From contig NZ_CP116942.1 in NCBI RefSeq assembly GCF_028532485.1, positions 1,054,001 to 1,118,000 on the forward strand: 64,000 nucleotides of DNA, in the 5' to 3' direction. Shown here piece by piece: positions 25,090 through 34,776 of the stretch. The position numbers and the translations under genes were made by a program. The notes under the pieces are model-generated. The model worked only from the letters and a program-made list of their open reading frames with translations, was not told the origin of the DNA and ran no database searches. Numbering within the stretch: position 1 is the first letter of the stretch; the number at the start of each line of letters is the position of its first letter. Origin of the DNA: Iamia majanohamensis. GTDB taxonomy: Bacteria; Actinomycetota; Acidimicrobiia; Acidimicrobiales; Iamiaceae.

Positions 25090-25983
25090 TCAGCCCTCGC
25101 CGAAGGGCGGGCGGCCCATCTGGTCCCGCACGGGCGTGACCGGCGGGTTGGTGAGCGAGCGGCGCTGCCAGTTGGCCCCGTCGACCACGAGGGTGTGGCC
25201 GGTGACGAAGGCGGCGTAGGGTGAGGCCAGCCAGGTGGCCGCCCACCCCAGCTCGCGCAGGCGGCCGGTGCGGAGGGCGGGCTGGGCCCGCTCCCGGTCG
25301 TCGACGGCGGTGCGGTCGAGGTTGCCCCGGATGTCGGCGGTCATGTCCTCGTGGGGGAACAGGCCGGGCACCAGGCCGTTGACCCGGATCCCGTAGGGCG
25401 CCCACTCGACCGCCAGCGACTCGGTCATGTTCTTGACCCCGGCCTTGGCCGCCGCGCTGTGGGCGAAGCCGGGCCCGCCGGTCCAGGCGTAGCTGGCCCC
25501 GACGTTGACCACCGCCGCCGGCGTGCTCGCGGCCAGGTGGCGACGGGCCAGCTCGCGGGCGCACAGGAAGGTGCCGTTGAGGGTGATGTCGACGACGGTC
25601 CGCCAGGCGTTGGGCGACAGGTCCTCGGCGGGGGAGGGGAAGTTGGCCGCGGCGTTGCTCACCAGCACGCCGGGGACGCCGAAGGCCTCGGTGGCCACGT
25701 CGAAGGCGGCGGCGACGGCCTCCGCGTCGCGGATGTCGCAGGCCACGCCGAGGGCCCGGGCCCCGACCTCGGTGATCGCAGCCTCACCCTGGGCCCGGTG
25801 CTCCTCCTTGCGGCTGGCGACCACCACGTCGGCGCCCAGGCGGGCGAACTCCACCGCGATGGCCCGGCCCAGCCCGGTGCCGCCACCGGTGACGAGCACG
25901 CACGTGCCCTCGTAGGTGCCGGCGGGCAGGGCCGAGGCACCGAGCGGGGGCGGCTCCGGGAGCCCGGGCGGCGGGTCGGCCAC
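25090..25983 (-). CDS. SDR oxidoreductase, 2,4-dienoyl-CoA reductase-like
   Basis: A 297-residue classical SDR. TGGGTGLG (32-39) binds NAD(P), and NAAANF follows. The usual YxxxK is replaced by GFAHSAAAKAG, so the lysine is kept while the Tyr position holds His/Ser context. This pattern is typical of peroxisomal-type 2,4-dienoyl-CoA reductases rather than FabG. It would reduce dienoyl-CoA during breakdown of unsaturated acyl chains. The GTG start is one nucleotide after the enoyl-CoA hydratase stop and has GGGGAG within that gene's tail, so the two are translationally coupled. Confidence 0.85.
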   Translation of the reverse strand: MADPPPGLPEPPPLGASALPAGTYEGTCVLVTGGGTGLGRAIAVEFARLGADVVVASRKEEHRAQGEAAITEVGARALGVACDIRDAEAVAAAFDVATEAFGVPGVLVSNAAANFPSPAEDLSPNAWRTVVDITLNGTFLCARELARRHLAASTPAAVVNVGASYAWTGGPGFAHSAAAKAGVKNMTESLAVEWAPYGIRVNGLVPGLFPHEDMTADIRGNLDRTAVDDRERAQPALRTGRLRELGWAATWLASPYAAFVTGHTLVVDGANWQRRSLTNPPVTPVRDQMGRPPFGEG

Positions 25984-25984
25984 G

Positions 25985-26767
25985 TCAGCTCCCCGTGTAG
26001 CGCGGGGCCCGGCCCTCGGCCTCGGCCGCCCGCTTCTCGGCCAGGTCGTCGGAGCGGTTGACGAACGTCTGGGCGATGAGCTCCTCGTCCATCGACGACC
26101 GCAGCGTCGGCTCGGAGAGGTGGCGGATCACCCGGCGGGCCATCTTCACCGTCACCGCCGGCGCGGCTGCCACCCTCTCGGCCATCTCCCGGCAGGTGGC
26201 GTCGAGCTCGTCGGGCGCCACGATGCGGCTGACCACGCCGTGGGCCAGGGCCTCGTCGGCCTCCAGCACCCGCCCGGTCAGCACCATGTCGCTCACCAGG
26301 CCGTGGCCGGCCATCTGGTAGAGCCGCCCCATCCCCCCGGTGTCGGGGATGACGCCGTGGCCCACCTCGGGCAGGAGCATGCGCGTGCCCTCGGCCGCGA
26401 CCCGGACGTCGCACACCAGGGCCCGCTGGAACGAGCCGCCGATCACCCAGCCCTTCAAGGCCACGATGATCGGCGCCTCGATGTCGAGGACCTGGAGGAT
26501 GCCCCGGTGGCCCCGGCTCATGAGCTCGTGGTGGGACAGGTCGACCTGCTCGCCGCCGAGGGCGGAGACGTCCCGTCCCGAGGACCAGCTGCGACCCTCG
26601 GCCCGCCACACGACGGCCCGCAGGTCGCGCCGCTCCCGGAGCTCGCCCAGGATCGCCCACAGCTCGGCGTCCATGGCGTCGTCGAAGGCGTTGTGCTTGT
26701 CGGGGTTGTCGTTGGTGATGGTGGCGATCGGGCCGTCGACCTCGAGGTGCACCCGGCCGGCGCTCAT
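25985..26767 (-). CDS. Enoyl-CoA hydratase/isomerase family protein
   Basis: A 260-residue crotonase-fold enzyme. The oxyanion-hole segments are SSGRDVSALGG (about 62-72) and KGWVIGGSFQRALVCDVRVAA (about 104-124). LPEVGHGVIPDTGGMGRLYQ follows, where the classical second Glu of hydratases (GxxPxxGG...) is replaced by an Asp-containing DTGG. It adds water to, or isomerises, an enoyl-CoA in beta-oxidation. It forms an operon with the dienoyl-CoA reductase-like SDR. The ATG overlaps by ATGA with a possible 10-residue leader peptide. Divergent from the PfkB kinase across a 24-bp palindrome. Confidence 0.88.
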   Translation of the reverse strand: MSAGRVHLEVDGPIATITNDNPDKHNAFDDAMDAELWAILGELRERRDLRAVVWRAEGRSWSSGRDVSALGGEQVDLSHHELMSRGHRGILQVLDIEAPIIVALKGWVIGGSFQRALVCDVRVAAEGTRMLLPEVGHGVIPDTGGMGRLYQMAGHGLVSDMVLTGRVLEADEALAHGVVSRIVAPDELDATCREMAERVAAAPAVTVKMARRVIRHLSEPTLRSSMDEELIAQTFVNRSDDLAEKRAAEAEGRAPRYTGS

Positions 26768-26796
26768 CGGTCGGTGGCGGGGCGGGGCGGCGACAT
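26764..26796 (-). CDS. Possible 10-residue leader peptide upstream of enoyl-CoA hydratase
   Basis: MSPPRPATDR followed by a stop that overlaps the hydratase start as ATGA. A minus-strand CAGGAT lies 7 nt before its ATG, the same spacing as the leaderless promoters in this window, although the box deviates from TAnnnT. If translated it would feed ribosomes onto the hydratase start, which lacks its own ribosome site. It may equally be chance; no conserved feature can be judged from a single sequence. Confidence 0.2.
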   Translation of the reverse strand: MSPPRPATDR

Positions 26797-26825
26797 CGGG
26801 CCGATCCTGGCACAGCGCCGGACGG

Positions 26826-26849
26826 CCGGTCCGGGGATCCCCGGACCGG
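26826..26849. promoter_or_regulatory. 24-bp perfect palindrome in divergent promoter
   Basis: The half-sites CCGGTCCGGGGA and TCCCCGGACCGG meet without spacer, 37 bp before the PfkB kinase start and about 60 bp before the hydratase start. This is the longest perfect uninterrupted palindrome I found. It suits an operator shared by two divergent genes, or a transcript-end hairpin. Confidence 0.55.
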
Positions 26850-26886
26850 GGCGTGGCACCATGAGCGACCCGACGGAGGTGGAGCC

Positions 26887-27810
26887 ATGGCGACGGGTGA
26901 GGCTGCGGAGGTGCTGGTCGTCGGCTCGGTGAACCGCGACCTGGTGGCCACCGTCGACCACCTGCCCGTGGCCGGCGAGACCGTGGCCGGGGCCGCACTG
27001 GCCGAGGGCCTGGGCGGCAAGGGGGCCAACCAGGCCGTGGCCGCGGCCCGGGCCGGTGCCCGGGTGGCCCTGCTCGCCACCGTGGGCGACGACCCCGGGG
27101 GCGGCGCGCTCCGGGCCCGCCTGGCCGAGCTGGGCGTGGGCACCGAGCTGGTCGCGACCGCACCCGGCCCCAGCGGCACCGCCCTGGTGGCCGTGGACGC
27201 CGCCGGCGAGAACCAGATCGTCGTCGTGCCCGGCGCCAACGCGGCCACCGGCCCCGAGCGGGTCGACGCCCTGGTCCCCGGCCTCGCCCCGTCCACCGTC
27301 GTGGTCGTCCAGGGCGAGGTCCCCCTCACCACCATCGTCACCGCCGTCGGCGCGGGCCGGGCGGCAGGCGCCACCGTGGTGGTCAACCTGGCCCCCTTCG
27401 TCGCCCTCCCGCCGGGCGTGCTCTCGGGGTGCGTCGTGGTGGTCAACGCGGTGGAGCTGGGCCAGCTCCTCCGCGCCGACCCGCCGCCGACCGTCGAGGC
27501 GGCCCGGGCCGCGGCCGCGGCCGTGGTGGCGGGAGGGCCGGCGGCGGTGGTGGTGTCCCTGGGCGCCGACGGCGCCGTCTGGGTCACCGCCGAGGGCGAG
27601 GGGGGCCACGTGGCCGCCCCACCGGCCTCGGCGGTGGTCGACACCACCGGCGCGGGCGACGCCCTGGTGGGCGTGCTCGCCGCCGCCCTCGCCGCGGGCC
27701 GGTCCCTCGACGCCGTCGTCACCGCTGCCGTCGCCGCTGCGACCGCGAGCGTGGCCCACCCCGGCGCGGCCGAGGGCTACCCGCCCTTCGCCGTCGGCGC
27801 CGCCCGGTGA
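26887..27810 (+). CDS. PfkB-family carbohydrate kinase, ribokinase-like
   Basis: A 307-residue sugar/nucleoside kinase. The first PfkB signature region is GSVNRDLVATVDHLPVAGET with GLGGKGANQAVAAARAGA (GGKGANQ at 43-49). The second signature is DTTGAGDALVGVLAAALAAG, with catalytic base D258. The GGKGxNQ motif is that of ribokinases, and N15/D17 contact sugar. It would phosphorylate ribose or a related sugar with ATP. No sugar transporter lies nearby. GGAGG stands 6 nt before the ATG. The stop overlaps the next start by GTGA. Another ATG 26 nt upstream is out of frame. Confidence 0.88.
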   Translation: MATGEAAEVLVVGSVNRDLVATVDHLPVAGETVAGAALAEGLGGKGANQAVAAARAGARVALLATVGDDPGGGALRARLAELGVGTELVATAPGPSGTALVAVDAAGENQIVVVPGANAATGPERVDALVPGLAPSTVVVVQGEVPLTTIVTAVGAGRAAGATVVVNLAPFVALPPGVLSGCVVVVNAVELGQLLRADPPPTVEAARAAAAAVVAGGPAAVVVSLGADGAVWVTAEGEGGHVAAPPASAVVDTTGAGDALVGVLAAALAAGRSLDAVVTAAVAAATASVAHPGAAEGYPPFAVGAAR

Positions 27811-28298
27811 CGCGGCCGCCGAGGACCGTGGAGGTCCGCGCCTCCTCGTCGCTGGCGGCCGGGCTCGAGGACGTGGCTGCGGCGGCGTCGACCCTCGACG
27901 GCGTCAACGCCGAGCTGGCCCCGTGGGTGCGGATGACCGGCGGGCGCGGCCTCGGCGACCTCCGCACCCGGGCCGAGGCGCACCCGCCCGGGACCGTGCT
28001 GCTCCGCTGCTGGATGCTCGCCCTCGGCGTCGTCCCCTTCGACCGCCACGCCCTGGCCCTGGCCCGCATCGTCGACACCGACGACGAGCAGGGCTTCGAC
28101 GAGCGGTCGACCTCGTGGCTCCAGGGCTGCTGGCACCACGACCGCCGCATCCGCCGCGACGGCGACGGGTGCACGGTGACCGACCACGTCCGGGCCGAGC
28201 CTCGCCTGGCCCTGGCGGCGCCCGCGGTGCGCGTCGTGGTGGGCGCCCTGTTCGCCCACCGGCACCGGAGCCTCCGCCGCCGCTTCGGCACCGGCTGA
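27807..28298 (+). CDS. SRPBCC/polyketide-cyclase-like protein
   Basis: A 163-residue protein starting VTRPPRTVEVRASSSLAAGLEDV. The pattern of a first strand, helix DGVNAELAPWVRMTG, a central WMLALGVVPFDRHALALARIV, strands SWLQGCWHHDRRIRR and GCTVTDHVRAEPRLALAAP, and the terminal helix GALFAHRHRSLRRRFG matches small START/SRPBCC proteins that bind hydrophobic ligands. No catalytic residues can be named. It is coupled to the PfkB kinase by a GTGA overlap, an unusual partnership; whether the two share a pathway is unclear. Confidence 0.7.
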   Translation: MTRPPRTVEVRASSSLAAGLEDVAAAASTLDGVNAELAPWVRMTGGRGLGDLRTRAEAHPPGTVLLRCWMLALGVVPFDRHALALARIVDTDDEQGFDERSTSWLQGCWHHDRRIRRDGDGCTVTDHVRAEPRLALAAPAVRVVVGALFAHRHRSLRRRFGTG

Positions 28299-28422
28299 GC
28301 CAGCCGACCCGCGAACGGTCGACGGGGAGGGCACCCCCGACCGGACGCCGGCCACGGACCCACGGACGTCGATACCGTCGCCGAGGGGTCGTCCACCCGA
28401 CGGCGTGCGAGAGGAGACGAGC

Positions 28423-29130
28423 ATGCGAGCTCGACGGGCAGCAGGGGCAGTCGGTGTGGCGGTCGCGCTGCTCGTTGCCGCAGGGTGCGGCGAGGGTGCG
28501 GGGGATGAGCAGGTGACCGGTACCGACGCCGCGCCGCTGCTCGAGGCGGGAGCGCTCGATGAGACCGGCCTCGAGGGGAGCACCGGGCTGTCGTGGGAAC
28601 CGGTCGAGGGCGCCACCGACGACACCGACCTGCCCGCCTGTGCGGACCTGACGACCGTGGGCGAGGGGCCCCTCGCCGCCGTCGTCGCCGAGGAGCGGTC
28701 GGGCTCCTTCGCCGGCGAGGTCCCCGGGGGCCCGACCACCACCAGCGCGAGCGTCCGGGGCGCGGTGCTCGTCTACGCCGACGACTCGTCGGCCGAGGCC
28801 GCCCTGGCCGCGGTGGACGCCGGTCTGCTGGCCACCTGCATCGCACCGTCGGTCACCGAGGGCGCGGCAGCCGAGATCGAGGTGGAGGAGGGCGGTGCCC
28901 CGACGGCGGGCGACGACGGTGTCGCCCTGGCCTCCGAGCTCGACGACTACGTCTTCTTCGGGGGCAACGACAACTTCCACCGGACCGAGCTGGTGGTGGC
29001 TCGCACCGGTCCGGTGCTGGTCGTGGTGCAGGTGATCGCCAGCAGCCAGTCGTTCGAGGGCGTCGACGTGGGCGCCGTCGCCCACGACGCAGCCGTCCAC
29101 GCCGTGGCCGGGGTGGAGGAGGCGCGGTAG
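28423..29130 (+). CDS. Hypothetical lipoprotein
   Basis: A 235-residue exported protein. RARRAAGAVGVAVALLVAAGC gives a short lipoprotein-type signal with Cys22 (lipobox AAGC is a weak match because Leu is not at -3). The mature part is acidic, with paired cysteines (PACADL and ATCIAP) and a repeating beta/alpha pattern; DYVFFGGNDNFHRTELVVARTGPVLVVV looks like a core strand pair. Layout and composition resemble the lipoprotein at 8100-8969, but I do not see clear homology. GAGGAG precedes the ATG; TACCGT (28373-28378) may be the -10. Confidence 0.75.
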   Translation: MRARRAAGAVGVAVALLVAAGCGEGAGDEQVTGTDAAPLLEAGALDETGLEGSTGLSWEPVEGATDDTDLPACADLTTVGEGPLAAVVAEERSGSFAGEVPGGPTTTSASVRGAVLVYADDSSAEAALAAVDAGLLATCIAPSVTEGAAAEIEVEEGGAPTAGDDGVALASELDDYVFFGGNDNFHRTELVVARTGPVLVVVQVIASSQSFEGVDVGAVAHDAAVHAVAGVEEAR

Positions 29131-29216
29131 AGGTGCGACCGACGTAGGATGCTGCACGAAGCGTGCGAGAACCTTCGCGGCACGCCGCGCACCACGACGA
29201 CGGACCCACCGAGGCC

Positions 29217-31049
<1,833 letters not shown>

Positions 31050-31063
31050 GCGCGAGCGGGCGG

Positions 31064-32620
31064 TCAGCCGATCTGGCGCTCCTGGCCCTCCCAGTAGGGG
31101 GCCCGCAGGTCCTTCTTCAGCAGCTTGCCCGAGGGGTTGCGGGGCAGCTCGTCGGCGAAGTCGACGCTCTTGGGCACCTTGTAGCCGGCGATGCGCTCGC
31201 GGGCGTGGGCGATGACCGCCTCGGGGTCGACCCCCTCGTCGCCCGCGACCACGATGGCCTTCACCGCCTCGCCCCACTTGGCATCGGGGACGCCGATCAC
31301 GGCCACGTCGGTGACGCCGGGACAGCCCATGATGGCGTTCTCCACCTCGGCCGGGTACACGTTCTCGCCGCCCGAGACGATCATGTCCTTCACCCGGTCG
31401 TGGAGGAACAGGTAGCCCTCGCGGGCGTAGCCGGCGTCGCCGGTGCGGAACCAGCCCTCGTCGTCGAGGGCGGCGGCCGTGTCCTCGGGGCGGTTCCAGT
31501 AGCCCACCATCACCTGGGCGCCCCGGACCCACACCTCGCCGACCTCGCCCTCGGCGACGTCCTTGCCCTCGCCGTCGACGATCCGCACGTCGATCCACGG
31601 GTAGGGCTTGCCCGCCGAGCGCAGCAGCTCGGGCCGACCCTCGGGGTCGTGGTCCTCGGGGGCCAGCTCGAACACCGCCCCGGTGGTCTCGGTGAGCCCG
31701 TAGACCTGGGCGAAGCGGGTGCTGCCGAACTGGGCCATGGCCCCCTTGAGCACGTCCTCGGTGATGGGGGCGGCCCCGTAGGCGATCAGCTCCATGGAGC
31801 TGAGGTCGTGGTCGTGGGCGTCGGGCACGATCTGCAGGAAGGCGAGCACGGCGGGCACGTAGATGGCGTGGGTGATGCGGTGCTGCTCGATCTCCCGGAG
31901 GATGAGGGAGGGGTCGACGTCGCGGTCGAGCACCATGCGCGACCCCATGGCGAGCGAGAGCAGCCCCCAGCCCGACCCGGCGATGTGGAAGGTGGGCATC
32001 ACCACGTGGGACACCGACTCGGGCGTGAAGCCCCACCGCTTGGGCACCTCGTCGATGAAGGAGAAGAGGTTGGCGTTGGAGAGCATCACGCCCTTGGGCA
32101 GGCCGGTGGTGCCGGAGGTGTAGAGCTGGAGGCAGACGTCCTCCATGGCCGTCTCGTGGCCCGGGTCGTCGGTGCCGTGCTCCGCCGACCACTCCTCGAG
32201 CGACGGGACGCCGTCGACGCCGTCGCCCAGGCCCACGGTGACCTCGACGGCGGGGGCGCCGGAGGTGATGAGCTCGCGCTCGCCCGCGGCGTCGACGCCG
32301 AGGCAGAGGACCCGGGCCCCGGCGTCGTCGACGATCTGGCGCTTCTCGGGTCCGGCCAGGCGCCAGTTGACGTCGACCAGCACGGCGCCGACCTTGGCCG
32401 CGGCGAAGGCGAGCAGGAAGTAGTCCGGTGCGTTCTTCTCGATGCGGGCCACCCGGTCGCCGGGACCGATGCCCGCCGCGGCCAGGGCGTTGGCGATGCG
32501 GCTGCTGCTCTCGTCCAGGTCCCGCCAGGTGATCTCCCGGTCGCCGTGCACGATGGCCACGGCGTCGGGCCGCTCCTCCCGGTGGGTGCGGATGATGTCG
32601 GCGATGCTGTGGATCGTCAT
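31064..32620 (-). CDS. Acyl-CoA synthetase (AMP-binding, fatty-acid type)
   Basis: A 518-residue adenylate-forming ligase with all core motifs: LYTSGTTGLPKGVMLS (about 166-181), QVYGLTETTGAVFE, GWFRTGDAGY, DRVKDMIVSGGENVYPAE and the catalytic lysine in NPSGKLLKKDLR (about K499). It activates a carboxylic acid to its CoA thioester with ATP. The length and sequence style are those of FadD-like medium/long-chain or aromatic acid ligases; chain length cannot be told. With the convergent Baeyer-Villiger enzyme it could activate the carboxylic acid released after lactone opening. The start MTIHSIADIIRTH is typical. I did not see a strong promoter box close by. Confidence 0.9.
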   Translation of the reverse strand: MTIHSIADIIRTHREERPDAVAIVHGDREITWRDLDESSSRIANALAAAGIGPGDRVARIEKNAPDYFLLAFAAAKVGAVLVDVNWRLAGPEKRQIVDDAGARVLCLGVDAAGERELITSGAPAVEVTVGLGDGVDGVPSLEEWSAEHGTDDPGHETAMEDVCLQLYTSGTTGLPKGVMLSNANLFSFIDEVPKRWGFTPESVSHVVMPTFHIAGSGWGLLSLAMGSRMVLDRDVDPSLILREIEQHRITHAIYVPAVLAFLQIVPDAHDHDLSSMELIAYGAAPITEDVLKGAMAQFGSTRFAQVYGLTETTGAVFELAPEDHDPEGRPELLRSAGKPYPWIDVRIVDGEGKDVAEGEVGEVWVRGAQVMVGYWNRPEDTAAALDDEGWFRTGDAGYAREGYLFLHDRVKDMIVSGGENVYPAEVENAIMGCPGVTDVAVIGVPDAKWGEAVKAIVVAGDEGVDPEAVIAHARERIAGYKVPKSVDFADELPRNPSGKLLKKDLRAPYWEGQERQIG

Positions 32621-32755
32621 GGGGTGCTCCGTGCGCGTCGTCGGGACCCCGATCCTCCCAGACCTCGCTCCGGTGTGCTCGGCGTCACATCCAGCCTCCG
32701 AGACGGCGGACGTGGCTCCCGCCGGGTGCGACCCAGGACCGCAGCTCCGATGGGG

Positions 32756-33700
32756 TCAGGCGGAGGCGCCGGCGACGACCCGGTCGACCTCGGCCCGGTC
32801 CTCGGCGGTGAGCGACCAGGTGGACGCGGCCACGTTGGCCCGCACCTGGTCGGGCCGGGTGGCGCCGGAGATCACCGACGCGACCAGGGGGTGGGAGGTG
32901 TGCCAGCTGATGGCCAGGTCGAGCAGGGTGTGGTCGCGCTCCTCGCACCAGGCGATGAGGCGCTCGACCACCGCCAGGCGGTCGTCGTCGATGAAGTCGG
33001 CCGAGCGCTCGCCCCAGCGGGCCAGCCGGGCGTCGTCGGGGCGGTCCTCGCCGGCCCGGTACTTGCCGGTCAGCAGGCCCGACTCGAGCGGGAAGAAGGG
33101 CACGAAGGCGGTGCCCAGCCGCTCACACGCGTCGAACACGCCGTCGGTCTCGGGGTCGCGGGTGAGCAGGCTGTAGTGGTTCTGCACCGAGGCCCAGGGC
33201 GGCACCCCGGCGGCCTCGGCCGCGGCGTGGTGCTCCTCCAGCTGGGCCGCGCTGAACGCCGTGCAGCCGATCTCCCGGACCTTGCCCTCGGCCCGCAGCT
33301 CGGCCAGGACGCCGAGCGTCTCCTCCGGCGGCGTGTCGGGGTCGGGACGGTGCAGCTGGTAGTGGTCGACGTGGTCGGTGCCCAGCTTGGTCAGGCTGGC
33401 CTCCAGGTGCTCTCGCACGAGGGCCGGGTCGCCCCCGCGCTCACCGGCGGCCAGGCTCTTGGTGTGGCCCCACTTGGTCGCGATGACCATCTCGTCGCGC
33501 CGCGACCCGAGGGCCTTCCCGAGCATCACCTCGGACTCGCCGCCGCCGTAGCTCTCGGCCGTGTCGAAGTAGGTGATGCCCGCCTCCAGGGCGGCATCGA
33601 CCACGGCCTGGGTGCCGGCCTGGTCGATCATCATCCCGAAGTTGTTGCAGCCCAGCCCGACCGCCGACACCTCCAGCTCCCCGATCTCCTTGGTCTCCAC
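32756..33700 (-). CDS. Aldo/keto reductase
   Basis: A 314-residue TIM-barrel NADPH oxidoreductase with the full tetrad: D46 and Y51 (YFDTAESYGGGESE), K76 (IATKWG) and H117 (YQLHRPDP). The C-terminal NADPH-binding segment is VASVISGATRPDQVRAN. The closest style is the YghZ/PdxI-like or general stress AKR group. It reduces aldehydes or ketones; the substrate is unknown. GTG start with GAGGAG 10 nt upstream. Transcribed in the same direction as the acyl-CoA ligase but separated by 135 bp. Confidence 0.9.
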   Translation of the reverse strand: METKEIGELEVSAVGLGCNNFGMMIDQAGTQAVVDAALEAGITYFDTAESYGGGESEVMLGKALGSRRDEMVIATKWGHTKSLAAGERGGDPALVREHLEASLTKLGTDHVDHYQLHRPDPDTPPEETLGVLAELRAEGKVREIGCTAFSAAQLEEHHAAAEAAGVPPWASVQNHYSLLTRDPETDGVFDACERLGTAFVPFFPLESGLLTGKYRAGEDRPDDARLARWGERSADFIDDDRLAVVERLIAWCEERDHTLLDLAISWHTSHPLVASVISGATRPDQVRANVAASTWSLTAEDRAEVDRVVAGASA

Positions 33701-33748
33701 GTCTGCGCTCCTCTGCGTCGTCGTCGGCTGCCCGCTCGGTCCTCCGGT

Positions 33749-34207
33749 CTACCGGCGCTGGTCCCTGATCCCGCCCTCCAGGCCGAGCCCCGTGCCCCGG
33801 CCCGATGCTCGGTCCCGCGGCCGCCGCCGATGGGCGGCCCCGACGACGACTCCAGCCCCGATGGAGACGAGGCCGAGGAGCGGGCTCAGCACAGCAGCTC
33901 CGAAGGCTCCACCGAGGCTCCCGACGACGGCGCGGCCCGGCCACGTGCTCGCGGCGTACTGGGGATCGAGCTGCACGGCGACGCACCCTGCGGAGGTCGC
34001 GAGCAGGAGGAGGACGATGAAGGTGGCGGCAGCGACGCGCCACCCGACGCTGGCGCTGGTCACGAGCTGCGGGCGAAGGTCGGGCTCGACGCATGGGCCC
34101 GGAGGGGGCGGTCCGGCGTCGGCATGAGAGGCGCGATGACCTCCGGGTCGGCCGCGTGGTCCACCAGTAGGCGGTCGCGGATCGTGGGCGTGCACGGTGC
34201 GGATCAT
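33749..34207 (-). CDS. Small membrane protein of the MerR-linked operon
   Basis: A 152-residue protein with a disordered Pro/Gly/His-rich N-terminus (about 1-45), then two hydrophobic helices (GWRVAAATFIVLLLLATSAGC, about 54-75, and VVGSLGGAFGAAVLSPLLGLVSIGAGVVVGA, about 93-124), and a short arginine-rich tail. I do not recognise a family. It is treated as real because its ATG overlaps the DUF1990 stop by ATGA, making a three-gene coupled operon, and because the hydrophobic profile is coherent. Confidence 0.6.
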   Translation of the reverse strand: MIRTVHAHDPRPPTGGPRGRPGGHRASHADAGPPPPGPCVEPDLRPQLVTSASVGWRVAAATFIVLLLLATSAGCVAVQLDPQYAASTWPGRAVVGSLGGAFGAAVLSPLLGLVSIGAGVVVGAAHRRRPRDRASGRGTGLGLEGGIRDQRR

Positions 34208-34776
34208 CGGCGGGACTCCTCAGAGGTGGCTGCCGCCCACGCCGCCAGGTAGCGGCGGGCGGCCAGGGCCTGGAACCGTCGGGTGACGGGGCCGGCCAGG
34301 CGGACGATGGGGGTCGCCCCCCGGGCGTGGATGCGCACGGTGAGGCGAAGCCGGTCGGGCCCCGCCCGCTCGGCCAGGAACAGCTCCTCGCCCTGCTCGG
34401 GGTGGCCGGGGAGGGTGCCGTAGGCGAACCCGACCCGGTCGTCGTCGTCCAGGACGGCCACCACCCGGTTCGGGGCCACCATCTCGAACGGTCCGAAGGG
34501 GACGACGACGAGGACGGTGGCTCCCTCCTCGGGCGGATCGGCCGGGACGACGCGACCGTCGATGCCGGCGTGGGGGGCCCAGCGTGCCAGTGCGGCGCGG
34601 GCCCCCGCGAGGCTGCCGACGGCGTCGGTGGCGAACCGTGCGGCGACGGTCCCCGGCGGCGCGGCGCCGTCGAGCGTCGACTGCACGTGGTCGTACGTCG
34701 GCTCAGCGAGGGACGCCTGCACACGGGCTGCACCCAGGTCCCGGGTCGAGCGACGTCCGAGGAGCAGCCAGCTCAC
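34204..34776 (-). CDS. DUF1990 domain protein
   Basis: A 190-residue soluble protein that matches the DUF1990 pattern: YDHVQSTLDG near the start, ARAALARWAPHAGIDGRVVP, VVPFGPFEMVAPNRVVAVLDDDDRVGFAYGTLPGHPEQGEELF and LRLTVRIHARGATPIVRLAGPVTRRFQALAARRYLAA. GFAYGTLPGHPExGEE is the most recognisable block. Function is unknown; the fold is probably START/SRPBCC-like. The GTG start overlaps the YndJ-like stop by GTGA. Such proteins often accompany YndJ-like membrane proteins, as here. Confidence 0.85.
   Translation of the reverse strand: MSWLLLGRRSTRDLGAARVQASLAEPTYDHVQSTLDGAAPPGTVAARFATDAVGSLAGARAALARWAPHAGIDGRVVPADPPEEGATVLVVVPFGPFEMVAPNRVVAVLDDDDRVGFAYGTLPGHPEQGEELFLAERAGPDRLRLTVRIHARGATPIVRLAGPVTRRFQALAARRYLAAWAAATSEESRR

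Noticed and set aside
26861-26932. Upstream ATG (MSDPTEVEPW...) before the PfkB kinase
   Set aside because: Out of frame with the kinase, no ribosome site, and the sequence within it contains the GGAGG used by the kinase start.
29163-29216. GTG start for the monooxygenase preceded by TAGGAT
   Set aside because: The spacing of 12 nt does not fit the leaderless pattern and the added 18 residues have no family support.
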